Below, one piece after another: positions 19,993 to 31,200 of a DNA stretch of 64,000 nucleotides. Made by a program: the position numbers and the translations under genes. The stretch lies in assembly GCF_003344785.1 (NCBI RefSeq), contig NZ_QPMK01000007.1, positions 78,513 to 142,512 on the forward strand, written 5' to 3'. The stretch's first letter is position 1, and every line of letters starts with the position of its first letter. Origin of the DNA: Thalassococcus profundi. Its GTDB lineage: Bacteria; Pseudomonadota; Alphaproteobacteria; Rhodobacterales; Rhodobacteraceae. Under the pieces are notes generated by a model that made no database searches, was not told where the DNA came from, and saw only the letters and a program-made list of their open reading frames with translations.

Positions 19993-20256
19993 TAGGCGTT
20001 CGGAGGGCCGCACAGACCAGCGGCAGGCCGGAGATGTCCGTGGTTTTGCCCGGCTCCGATTGCGGCGCGGACCGCGCAGTCCCGGCTGTCATTTATAGCC
20101 GGTCTTGTGGTCCTAGTTCCGGATCGGAAACGGTCAAGGCCACCTGATGCGACACAGCATCAGAAAATCGCCTTATAGGCGAATTGTCGCTTGCCGCGGC
20201 GCGAATCCTTGGTAGTTTTCGGGGAAAGAACACCAAGAAGACGGGGGAATCCGGTG
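19993..20256 (+). promoter_or_regulatory. upstream region of the giant-RTX operon with two palindromes
   Basis: 264 bases between MITE copy 1 and the acyltransferase gene; no coding region seen. It must contain the operon promoter unless transcription enters from the left. Two perfect inverted repeats lie side by side: CTGATGC-N6-GCATCAG (20144-20163) and TCGCCT-TAT-AGGCGA (20168-20182), about 75 to 113 bases before the start codon. They are candidate operator sites or leader hairpins. I could not pick confident -35/-10 boxes. Confidence 0.5.
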
Positions 20257-20823
20257 ATGTCGAATGAAGGTGGGCGTTCGGCGTCCAGCGCCAAATCCGC
20301 ACGGGCCGATCAGCCCGATCCGGAGACGCTCGAAAAGCTCGCCGGTCTGCGTGCCCAGGTGCGCGAGAACTTCGGCAAGATCGCCATGGCGATGATGGCC
20401 CTGTCGCGCTATCGCCACCAGACCATCGCCGACCTGCAACACCTCGTGCTCGAACCGCTGCTGCGCGACCGCGTGGCGCTGGCTTATCCGTCGGACCCCG
20501 AGACGACCCAGGCCGATGTCACCGGCATGGCGATCTGGGCAAGCGTGTCGGACGAGGTCGATACCAAGATCCGCGAACAGATCCGCTCTGGCGTGTTTCC
20601 GATCCGTCTCAAGGCCGATGAGTGGAATTCCGGCGATATCAATTGGTTGCTCGACGTGATCGCACCCGATCAGGCTGCCACGACGCGCGTGCTCGCGAAT
20701 TTCAAGCAGGTGGTCAAGGACGGCGACCTGCGCCTGCATCCGCTGATCGGCCGTATCGTCGACGCCGAGGTGCTCAAGAAGATGGGTGCGTCCGCCACCC
20801 CGCCGGGCGAGACGATCCAATGA
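20257..20823 (+). CDS. toxin-activating lysine-acyltransferase (HlyC family)
   Basis: A 188-residue cytoplasmic protein of the HlyC/CyaC/ApxC family, which moves a fatty acyl group from acyl-ACP to internal lysines of RTX proteins before secretion. The N-terminal conserved helix reads MALSRYRHQTIADLQHLVL, with a His matching the catalytic His23 of HlyC. The central EWNSGDINWLLDVIAP matches HlyC DWTSGDRKWFIDWIAP, including the catalytic Asp. The ATG at 20257 follows GGGGGA. Its stop overlaps the next gene (ATGA). It is first in the operon, and the obvious substrate is the giant RTX protein three genes downstream. The N-terminal 35 residues are low-complexity. Confidence 0.85.
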   Translation: MSNEGGRSASSAKSARADQPDPETLEKLAGLRAQVRENFGKIAMAMMALSRYRHQTIADLQHLVLEPLLRDRVALAYPSDPETTQADVTGMAIWASVSDEVDTKIREQIRSGVFPIRLKADEWNSGDINWLLDVIAPDQAATTRVLANFKQVVKDGDLRLHPLIGRIVDAEVLKKMGASATPPGETIQ

Positions 20824-21443
20824 CGCAGCACGTCCGGCTCGGCAAGCTGGAAACCATGAACAACTCACGCTTCTACGCCTCGGCCGATCCCGAAGGACTG
20901 GCCGCCGACGAGAGTGTCGCGGCGGCACTCAACTGGCAGGGCGACGTGGTGTCCGATGCCGCGGTGCGCAAATCCGTGCGTCCGACCAAGGCCAAGGCGA
21001 AACCTCTGGGCGAATTGAATTTGATCCAGAACCGGTTCTTCATCGTCGGTCCAAAGACCGCAGAGGTTGTGCGGAGGTTCGACCATGGCGCGGGCAAACT
21101 GCGCCCGATCGCGGTCGAGGACACCAACGGCTTCGCAACCTCGCGCGACGAGTTCTATTCCTGGAATTTCGGCAACCAGGCCGCGCATTTCCGTTCCGTG
21201 GACAGCACAGAGATCGAAGCTTCGAATTGCGGCACCGAAAAGCCGGGCGAACATATCTATGTCCCGCCGATCTGTCCGAAGGACGACACGCTGGCCTTTT
21301 CGCGCGACTGCCTGGCCGGTCCCGACGCCTGGCGCGAACGTTTACTTTCGGCAGGCACCGTGCTCAGCGACCGGTTGGCCGCGGGACTGCGGGCCGCCAA
21401 TCTCGACATGCCATTCGAAGTAATCCGTTGCCGCGTCGCCTGA
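20820..21443 (+). CDS. Imm11/DUF1629-like protein 1
   Basis: A 207-residue cytoplasmic protein with no signal peptide. Its pattern resembles the Imm11 (DUF1629) family: FFIVGPKTAEVVRRFDHG followed by a Pro/Val strand, a mid-protein FYSWNFGNQAAHFRSVD block, and a C-terminal LSDRLAAGLRAANLDMPF. Members of that family are predicted immunity proteins in polymorphic toxin systems, although most have no demonstrated activity. It overlaps the acyltransferase gene by four bases and so is made with it. A role in protecting the producer from the giant RTX protein is inference; a chaperone or secretion helper is the main alternative. Confidence 0.55.
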   Translation: MTQHVRLGKLETMNNSRFYASADPEGLAADESVAAALNWQGDVVSDAAVRKSVRPTKAKAKPLGELNLIQNRFFIVGPKTAEVVRRFDHGAGKLRPIAVEDTNGFATSRDEFYSWNFGNQAAHFRSVDSTEIEASNCGTEKPGEHIYVPPICPKDDTLAFSRDCLAGPDAWRERLLSAGTVLSDRLAAGLRAANLDMPFEVIRCRVA

Positions 21444-21485
21444 CGCGACCCGAACCGCATTGGACTTGTGACTTTGACATCGCCC

Positions 21486-22181
21486 ATGAACAATCTTTCG
21501 GACCCGAGCAACACGCCGCTGGCCCCGATCTGGTCGATGCGCCCGATGCTCGGCCCGTTTCACGACGTGCTGCCGCTGCGCCTGCTGGCGCCGGGCTCGT
21601 CAGAGCCCTGGGACGTGAACGACATCCATCGTGCGAACAACCGCTACCACGCCGCAGAGCCGCTGGGCGAAAGCGGCATCCCCGGCGGTTTGTGGTTCAT
21701 GAACACGGGCAAGACCCTGGAGGATGCCGACGTTCAGGTCCTCTTGGAACGTCACGAAATATTCCGTTTGAATTCCATGCTGTTCGTGTCTGGCGGGCTG
21801 GCCGGACTCCTTGCCGAACTCGATCTGGGTCGTGGCGGATTGCACCGCGTGCCGGTCTACATGCAGGACGGCACGACCGAATTCCGGCGCGAAGTCTTTC
21901 TTCTGGAATTTCCCAATGCCAAGGACACGGTGATCCGTGATGCCACGCCCCGGTGCAAGCCGCTTTATCCGAACCGCCCCGATACGACGTATAAACTGCC
22001 GATGTCCCTGGCCGGCAGGGATGTCTTTGTGAATAGCGATGCCGCTGGCCCGCCGGACCTCTGGTTCGATCCGATGATCGACCAGACCCAGTTCGCCAGC
22101 GACGCGGCGGCGCAGCGCCTGATCGCTGAGGGCCATGCCGTTTCCTTCGATCTCAACCAGTGCAAGCTTCTCGATCCATAG
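21486..22181 (+). CDS. Imm11/DUF1629-like protein 2
   Basis: A 231-residue cytoplasmic protein weakly paralogous to the preceding gene product. It has a long N-terminal part (PIWSMRPMLGPFHDVLPLRL), then ERHEIFRLNSMLFVSGGLAGLL, VFLLEFPNAKDTVIRD and a C-terminal DLWFDPMIDQTQFASDAAAQ, RLIAEGHAVSFDLNQCKLL. The order matches Imm11-like proteins. The ATG at 21486 lacks a clear Shine-Dalgarno; an in-frame GTG at 21468 preceded by TTGGA is an alternative. It ends 35 bases before the giant gene. Possible roles are immunity or accessory factor; nothing in the sequence decides between them. Confidence 0.5.
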   Translation: MNNLSDPSNTPLAPIWSMRPMLGPFHDVLPLRLLAPGSSEPWDVNDIHRANNRYHAAEPLGESGIPGGLWFMNTGKTLEDADVQVLLERHEIFRLNSMLFVSGGLAGLLAELDLGRGGLHRVPVYMQDGTTEFRREVFLLEFPNAKDTVIRDATPRCKPLYPNRPDTTYKLPMSLAGRDVFVNSDAAGPPDLWFDPMIDQTQFASDAAAQRLIAEGHAVSFDLNQCKLLDP

Positions 22182-22216
22182 CGATCACGGGCCCGAATTT
22201 CAGAAAGTATTTTCAG

Positions 22217-25200
22217 ATGGTCGGTATTAACCAAGACAGTCAAATCGGGTCCATCATCGCCAGCGCCAAGACGTTTGGCGTGCGCTTGCAGCACATTGCG
22301 CCGCAAAGCTTCTACAACCCCGGCAACCGGCTTGGAGAGGCGCTGGACGCAGCAGGCATCGGGCGGGACATGAACGGCAACAAGATTCTGCTGTTCCAGG
22401 ATGCCAACACGCGCGACGCGTTTCGCGACAGTCTGACGCCCGCCCAGATCGAGGCGCTGAAGAATGCGGGGCTGGGCTTTGCCACGCATCCCGATCCCGC
22501 CGTCGGAGTGAACGGGTTTCACCCGAGCTACAGCAAGTTCTACGAAACCGAACTGAACCGGATCATCAACGGGACAAGCGATCTTTCCAACCTGTCGCCC
22601 GGTCAGATCGCGGCGATCCGGAACCTGCACGACTTCATGGCCGACGTGAACAAGGGCAACGTCCCCGGCGCCGACGTGGGCGAACCGAACTTCGACCCGG
22701 ATGCCATCGAAGACGCCTATGACGAGCGCCGCATCGACCCCGACAGCTTCGATCCGGACAATATCGACCCGAACGATCCCGCGCAGGTCAAGGCGGCCGA
22801 GGCGAACCAGAAATTCGACCCGTCCTATGACGGCCCGGACAAATTCGACACCAGTGTCACCGATGCGCGCCCGGATGGGTTCAATACCAGCGACGGCAAC
22901 GCCAACAACAACCAGGCCCGCACCGAATTCGCCAAGAGCGTGACCGATGCGCTGGTCGATCTGGGCATCATTTCGCCGGAGCAGGGGCAAAAGCTCAACG
23001 ACCGGCTCGACAACCCTGGCAGCAAGAACCAGACCACGTCGGTCATGGTCAGCAACCTTGCGGATCTCAAGACCGCGGCGCTCGGCAATCTGACGGATGC
23101 CGAGCGCAACGAGGCGATTTCCCACAAGCCGATTGTCGAAAACGGCGACCAGGCAGGGACTCCGGAGCAAAACCGGTCGCGGATCGAGGCCAACATCGAG
23201 GCGATCAAGGGGCTGGTGCCGTTCCTGCCGAAGGACGCGAACGGCAACCCGGTGCTGCCGGATTTCAAGCAGTTCGGCGAAAAGGCGGTCGAGGCGATGC
23301 GCCAGTCGCAGGCCGAGGTGAAGGTCGGCGTCGGCGGCGGCTTTCTGGGCGATGCGGTCGAATTCCTGAACGTCGCCTACGATGCGATCAAGAAAGGCTT
23401 TTCCGAAGGCGACTGGAGCGATTTCGTCAAGGCGTCGGTCGATTTCGGCGTGTCCGCCGTCACCTGGGGCGCCATCGCCGCGGCGTCCATCGCGGCGGCA
23501 GGACTGGTGGCGGGGCCGGTGGGCGCAGGTCTCGTTGCTGCCGGCTGGGCCGCCTATGGCGTTTACGATGCCATCAAGAACGGGGCCGAACTGCTGCAGA
23601 AGATCGGTCAGGACATTGCCGATGCGATCCTGCCCGATTTCAACCTGGTCGCCACTGACGAGACCAACCAGACCGTGTGGTCGCTGATCGACTACCTCGG
23701 GTCCATCGGCGACGAGATCCCGACCATCGACCCCTTCGGTTTTGCCCAGGCGGCCAGCACCATCGACGTGCGCCTGCCGGCTGGCCTGACCGGCGGCGAC
23801 GGCGCCGAACTGATGTTCGGCATGGACCTCGCGCCGCTTGACGGGCGGGGCGGTGACGACATCCTGATCCACAGCGGCTTCGGGGATGCACGCGGCGGCG
23901 ACGGCGACGATATCCTCATGGCGCGCAGCCATTCCGGCGTCACCTTCGATGGCGGACGCGGAAACGACTGGATCATCGTTCGGTCGGGCACCGGCGGCGA
24001 ATTCATCGGCGGACAGGATCAGGATGTGATCTTTGTCGCCAGCCGCGGTGCGCTGATCTGGGGCGACACCCGCAACGGCGACGGCTACACGGATCAGAAT
24101 TTCTACGGGCCCCTCGACGCCGAATCCAAGGACGAGGCCGACCTGATCTGGTGGTGGCCGGGCACGGTGATGATGGATCCGTCAAGCTCGGACCGGCTGC
24201 GGTTCTTCGGCGTGCCGCTGGTGGGCGGCACCAACGACCTGCCGCTGACCTGGACGCCCGCCGCGGTGATCAACGCCGTGGTGCCGGTCACGGGTCTCGC
24301 GCTTTGGGACAGCCCGCTCTATTTCGACTATTTCATGCCCTTCATCGGCTACATGCAGTTCGACGACGGCACGCTGCACGTCTTCAACCTTTTCGAAGAC
24401 CTGTTCGGCGCCGACCAGATCCCCGACACCGCAGAGCGTCTCAAGACCGGAGAGATCGCGCCCAGCATCAAGGGCTCGATGATGTTCCTCGACTACCAGT
24501 CGCGGGCCACCTTCTGGAGCGCCGGTTTCCGCGAAGGCGCGGAAGAGGATTTCGCCAACGCCACCACCATCTTCGACCTCGTCTTCGCCGGCGGCGCCAC
24601 CGATGCGTCCCGTGCCGGCGATCTGGGCATGCTGTTCAAGAACGCCAACCCGCTTCTGGATCTGCTGGCGCTGATCCCGGTGCCGGCCATTGGCGGGCTG
24701 CTGCGCGTGCTGCCGATGATCGACCGGTTGCTGACGCTGAAATCCGCCGCCGACCTCTGGACCAAGGCGTTCCAGTGGCGCGAGGACAACGACCCGCTGG
24801 TGCTCGACCTCGATGGCGACGGGCTGGAGTTCATCTCGCTGCAGATGTCGAAAGGCTTCTTCGACTTCGACGGCGACGGCTTTGCCGAACAGTCGGGCTG
24901 GGTGCGGCCCGACGACGGGTTCCTGGTGGTGGACGAGAACGGCAACAACCGCATCGACGACGTGAACGAGATGTTCGGCGGGCCGGGCCAGTCGGGCTTT
25001 GGCGAGCTGTCGGGCCATGACGGCAACGGCGACGGGGTGATCGACGCCGCCGACGCGATCTGGGCCGACCTGCAGGTCTGGCGCGATCTGGATCAGGACC
25101 GCGAAACAGACGAAGGCGAGCTGTTCTCGCTGGACGACCTGGGCATCGTCAGCATCTCGCTCGACACCGACAACCTTGACGTGATGGACCCCACCGGCGT

Positions 25201-28200
25201 CTACCTCGATGCCTCGGGCGAAGTGACCTTTGCCAATGGCGACGTGTTCCGCGCCTATGACGCGATCTTCGACACCGACGAGGTCAACACGATCTACAAC
25301 GGCGAAACCGAGCGGCCCGCCTGGGCCGCCGGCGAAAGTGAAGACCGCGTCGACGCGCGCGGCTTCGGCCAGGTGGTCGACCTGGAAATCGCCATGGCCA
25401 ACGATTTCGAATTCGGTCGGCTGGTCGTGGACACCGTGGCACAGATGACCACGCCCAAGCTCAAGACCCTGGTCGAGCAGGCGGCGCCGGTCATCGGCAA
25501 CTGGTCCTTTACGCTGCCTAACAGCCGCGAACTGATGCCGGTGCTGGTTGAAACCGATGCGGAGGGCGCGCAGACCATCCTCGACCGCGCGATCTATGCC
25601 GAGGATGCGGCAGGCGGTTTCTGGCAATTGGAAAGCGGCGCGCCGGTGCTGGATGCGCAGGGCGCTGAGATTGCCCGCGCGACGCTCGAGGACGTGATGG
25701 CGCAGTCCGCCGACACCGGTGCCTGGCAGCTCGAACAGTTCTTCTCGCCCTCCAGCCGTTCGGCCCCGCTGGAATTCCGGACCGAGCGTCCCTACCTGGG
25801 CGAACGCATCGACGGGCGCATGGTCATCTACGACTGGGGCGTCGAGAACCCGGACGGCAGCTGGCGGCTTGCCAGCGGTGCCGCGATCACCGATGCGGGC
25901 GGCCAGCCCATCGCCGCGCCGACGCTGGACGACGTGATCAACAGCCCCAAGCCGCTGGGGCAGGAGTGGCGCGTCGAGGCGCATGACTTCAACCGTTACG
26001 CCGGTATCGAGGTCGAGCGCATCGGCTTCAACATGATCGACAACACGGTGGTCGATTACACCGTCGAAGTGACCGACGCCGACGGCACCTTCGTGGTCTG
26101 GGCGCGCAACCTCGACCGGGCTCTCGAATTGCAGGACAAATACGGTACCGCGCGCGAATTCAACCTGCGCAACTACGAGGTCGATTTCGACACGCTGGAC
26201 GAGGTCGGATCGACCGACGACAGCGCCTTCCGCGTCGAGGTGATGACACCCGGCCAGATGCACTATGCCACGTCGCTGGTGGGGGTGGATTTCCAGCCGC
26301 AGATGCTGTCGGCCCGGATCGACGCGGGCGGGGTGATCGACTACACGATCAGCCCGACCTTCGACACCACCGAGACGCTGCCGGGCGGTTATGAAAGCGC
26401 CATCGCGGCGATGATCGAACTGCTCGACCCGCTGGTGGCCCAGTATATCGACAGCTCCCGCGCCATTGCCGCGCAGCTGGCCCTGCAGGGCGGATTGTCA
26501 CCCTTTGCCCGCGATCTGGAATACACGCCCGAGCTCAACCAGTGGCGCGGCACGTCTGACCGCGAACTGACGCCGTTCTTCGAGGCGATCTTCGAAACCA
26601 TTCCCGCGGGCTACGACGCCGCGCGCGACTACCTGGCCGACTGGAACGCGATCCTGTTGCAGATCTGGCCCGACTACCAGCCCGCCGCGACCAATTCCGG
26701 CGGATCGTCGGTCACCGTCGACCAGGCGTTCCTCATGCAGATGCTGCTGCCGGCCTTCGAGACCATCCCGACGGACCTCGACCTGCCCAGCGTGCTTTAC
26801 GCGCTGTCCATCGACCAGAGCCGCCTGCGTCAGCACGACGCCACGGCGACAGAGGTCCTGGGTACGAACGGCGTGGATTACTTCCACATGACCGCGGGCG
26901 ACCAGACCTACAGGGGTGGCAACGGCGAGGACATCTACCTCGTCAGCAGCCTGCCCAGCGGCCACGACATCATCGACGATGTGGATGTGGGCAAGACCGA
27001 CACGCTGCGCTTTGCCGGGGTGCTGTCCTCCGAGGTGACGGCGGTGCGTGACGGCCAGGACATGCTGCTCACCGTCGAGGGGCGCGGCGACACGATCCGC
27101 CTCAAGGACCAGTTCCTGGGCGAGCTGAACCCGATCACCACCAGCGGCAAGCGTGTGGAATCGGGGGTCGATTCCATCGTCTTTGCCGATGGCGTGCTCT
27201 GGAGCCGGTTCCAGATGGCAATCGAGGTGGCGACCGAGTTCGAGACCAACGACGTGGTCATCGGATCGGGCTCGGGTGACGTGCTGCGCGGCGGCAAGGG
27301 TAACGACGTGCTGCGCGGCGGTGCGGGCGGCGACTACTATTTCTATAACGCCGGTGACGGCCAGGACGTCTTCGGCGAGGCGCTGGATTTCGGCGCCACC
27401 GTGGCGCAGGCGGGGTTCGGTCCGGTTGCGGGCGGGCTCGACTTCATTTTCTTCGGCGAAGGCATAACGCCCGAGAGCATCCGCCTGCAGCGCGACGGCG
27501 CGTCTGATCACCTGCAGATCACCTTCCTCGATGAGGACGGGAACGAGACCGGTGACACGCTGGAGGTCGAGAACCAGTTCGGCGGCGTGCGGCTCAACCT
27601 CGGCATTCTGGGGGATTTCGACCCCAGCCTCGCCATCGACTATTCCTCGCCCTACCTGATCGAACGCTTCGTCTTCGACAACGGCGACGCGCTCGATTTC
27701 GAAGAGATCGCCGCCCGCGTGCTGGACGAAGCGGGCACCGAGGGCGACGACGCCATCTACGGGATGCTCAACGACAACATCCTGAACGGGCGCGGCGGTG
27801 ACGATTTCCTGACCGGTCTCGAAGGATCGGACAGCTATGTCTTTGGCCGCGACTACGGCCACGACGTCATCCTCGACGACGATTACAGCCTCAAGCTCTT
27901 CGGCGCACCGGACGATTACCTGAACTTCATTGACGACCTGCGCTGGACGGACTTCGACTTCGAACGCGACGGGGCGGGCGACACGCTGACCCTGCGGATC
28001 AAGGGTACCGAAGATGCGGTCACGCTGACCGACTACCTGAAATCCGTGCCCTTAGTCGGCTACGTGAACCTGATCGAGGAGCTGACTTTCGGCGACGGCA
28101 CGGTCTGGTCCTGGACCAAGCTCTTGCAGCATTACGTCGATATCGCCCGTACCACCGGCGACGACACGATCTACGGCTTCCAGGTCGGCGACGTGATCGA

Positions 28201-31200
28201 CGGCGGCGCGGGCGACGACCTGCTGGTGGGCCAGGGCGGCGGCGACACCTTCATCTACGAACGCGGCTACGGCACCGATACGATCCTGTCCTTCGGGGAC
28301 GAAAAGACCGTCGACCGGGTCGAGCTGCGCGGCATCGCCAGCGACGAGGTGCGCTTCGACCGTACCGATCTCGACCTGATCGTGACCGTGATCGACACCG
28401 GCGAGCGGCTGATCCTGAAAGACCAGTATGTCCGCGACGGCAAGCAGAAGCACGCCACGGAAGAGCTGGTATTCTCGGACCGGATCATGGTCTTCACCGA
28501 CCTCAACGCCGAGGATATCGACCTCGTCGGCACCTCGGGCGACGAGACCATCACCGGCTCGAACCTGAGCGAGAAACTGGACGGCAGGGCCGGCGACGAC
28601 CTGCTGGTGGGCCGCGACGGCGGCGACACCTATGTCTTCGACGCGGGCTATGGAAACGACACCATCGCCGATACGCAGGAGCGCGCGGCCTGGGAAAACC
28701 GTCGCTTCGTGCCCAATATCACCGCCGACACGGTGGAATTCGGCGGCGACATCACCCGTGAGAACATCCTCTATACCAAGGATGGCAACGACCTGGTGAT
28801 CTCGATCGTCGACCGGACCGACACGCTTCGTATCCGCGACCAGTTCGCCTCCCTGACCAAGGGGGTGGAGCGGTTCAAGTTCTACGACGGCACCGAGATT
28901 GCCATCTCGGATGTCGAAGAGCTTCTGAGCATCGAGGGCGGCAATCGCGGCGACAACGTCATCGACGGACTGCCGGACCAGGAAAACGTGCTCGATGGAC
29001 GCCAGGGCGACGACATCCTGCGCGGCGGCAATCTGGGCGACACCTATGCCTTTGGCGCGGGTTACGACCTCGACATCATCGAGGAACGCAGCGACAGCGC
29101 CGGAATCGTCGACCGCGTGGTCTTTGGCGAAACGGTGCGCGCCGACACGCTGATCGTGCGGCGCAGCGGCGACGACCTGCTGATCGACCTCGGCAACGGC
29201 GAGGACGTGCTGACCATCGTCGGCGGGCTTGGCAGCCGCAGCATCGAGGAGTTCCTCTTTGCCGACGGCACGGTGCTGACCACCGACGATTTCCGCGACC
29301 GGCTGCTGGCCGGCGACGCGGGCGACAACCAGCTGATCGGCTTTGCCGGGCGCGCCGACACGATGGCGGGTGGCGCCGGGTCCGACGCGATGGAGGGCCA
29401 GACCGGCGACGACGTCTACCGCTTCGGCTTTGGCGACGGCGCCGACAGCGCCCGCGACACCGGCGGTGTGGATCGCGTCGAATTCGGCACCGGCGTGACC
29501 CAGGCCGATATCCGCTTTACCGAGGTGGGCACGGATCTTCTGATCACCCTGACCCGCACCGGCGAGACGCTGGTGATCCTCGACGGCGTGTCCTCGGACG
29601 ACCGGGACTGGATCGAGACCTTCGCCTTCGACGATGGCGCAGAGCTGAGCCTTGCGGATGCACGGCTCCGGGCGCTGGCCGACAAGCAGAACACCGGCAT
29701 GGACGTCATCGACGCGACCGTGCTGCCGCAGGATTATGCCATCACTCCCGGCGCCGGGTTCGACGGCGTAATCATGGACAGCGACACGCAGGTGACGTTC
29801 CGCGCCGGCGACGGTATCGACCGGATCGAACTTCCCGCGAACGTGGGCGACGCGCGGATCGTGCTCGACGACCTGACCAGTGCGGACGTGGTGGTGCGGG
29901 TGACCCGGATCGACGGCGACGACCTGACGCTGTCCTTCCCCGAAACCGGCGACCAGATCATCCTCGTCGGCGCGCGGGCGGCGACGCAGTTGCCGGTCAT
30001 CGCCTTTGCCAACGGCATCGAATGGGGCCGGGCGGAGCTTTTCGCCGCGGTGATCGACGCCCAGCAGACAGCGGGCGACGACGTGATCTTTGGAACTGTC
30101 GTGTCCGACACGATCGAAGGCGGCACCGGCAACGACGACATCCGCGGCGAGGCGGCGAACGACCTCTTCATCTTCACGCTGGGCGACGGGCGCGACGTCG
30201 TTTCGGACACGGCGGGAAGCGATACGCTGGAAATCCGCGGCTACGCGCCCGAAGACATGCGCGTCAGCCTGCCGGTCAACGGGTCGGCCGCCTTCGGGCT
30301 CGACGCGCGGGTCGAGCTGGTGCTGTCTTTCCCCGGCACCGGGGACGAGATCACCCTGCGCTACGACGAGGACCTCAACGGCGTCGACAGCGTGCGGTTC
30401 GAGGACGGCACGATCCTCACCCGCGACGCGCTGATCGCCGAGGTGGTGGGTAAGGGCACCGACTTTGCGGAGTTCATCGCAGGCACCGCGGGCAACGACA
30501 CGATCGAGCCGGGCGGCGGCGACGACACGGTCGAGGACGTCGGCGGCAACGACGTCTACATCTTCCGCGCCGGAGACGGACGCGACATCATCGACGAGGA
30601 CGGATCGCGCTACGACAGCAATACGCTGCGCCTGCCGGATCATGTGCCAGCAGACGTGAAGGCGTTCCGCCCGGCAGACAGCAACGACCTGGTGCTGCGC
30701 CTGCCGGACGGTGACGAGATCCTGCTGCCGGACCTGTTCCTGACCTACGCCGGCAACATCACCCGGGTCGAGTTCGGCAACGGCAACGTCTGGAACCAGA
30801 CCACCCTGCGTGCCGCCGCCGACAGCGGCTTTGTCCCCCCATACCCGCGCGAGATCACCGGCACCAACTCCGGCGAGACCCTGACCGGCACTGCGCTGTC
30901 CGAGGTGATCGAAGGTCGCCTTGGCAGCGACACCTACGTGTTTCAGCGCGGCGGCGGCGTCGACATCATCCAGAGCGACACCGGCCGCAACGAGTTCAAC
31001 ACGCTGCGGATCGAAGGCTACGACTTTGCCGAGGCGCGGTTCGAACGCTCGCCCACCGACATTGCCGACCTGGTGATCCGCTTCGACGGCACGGACGACC
31101 GGATCACCCTGCGCGACGCCTGGTACGACGGCCATACCTCGAGCACCTACGTGAACGGCGAATGGCTGCGGACCTACTGGCGGATGATCTCGACTTTCGC

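Noticed and set aside
20144-20163. CTG...CAG palindrome as a LuxR-type quorum-sensing box
   Set aside because: The spacing between CTG and CAG is 14 bases rather than the usual 10, and no luxI/luxR gene is present, so only a generic operator call is justified.
20820-21443. Classical HlyB/TolC-type partner genes expected after an hlyC homologue
   Set aside because: The genes directly downstream of the acyltransferase are soluble proteins without transporter features; the exporter lies after the giant gene.
22160-22216. GTG start of the giant protein at 22160
   Set aside because: It overlaps the preceding gene by 22 bases, has no clear Shine-Dalgarno and adds residues with no counterpart; ATG at 22217 is simpler.
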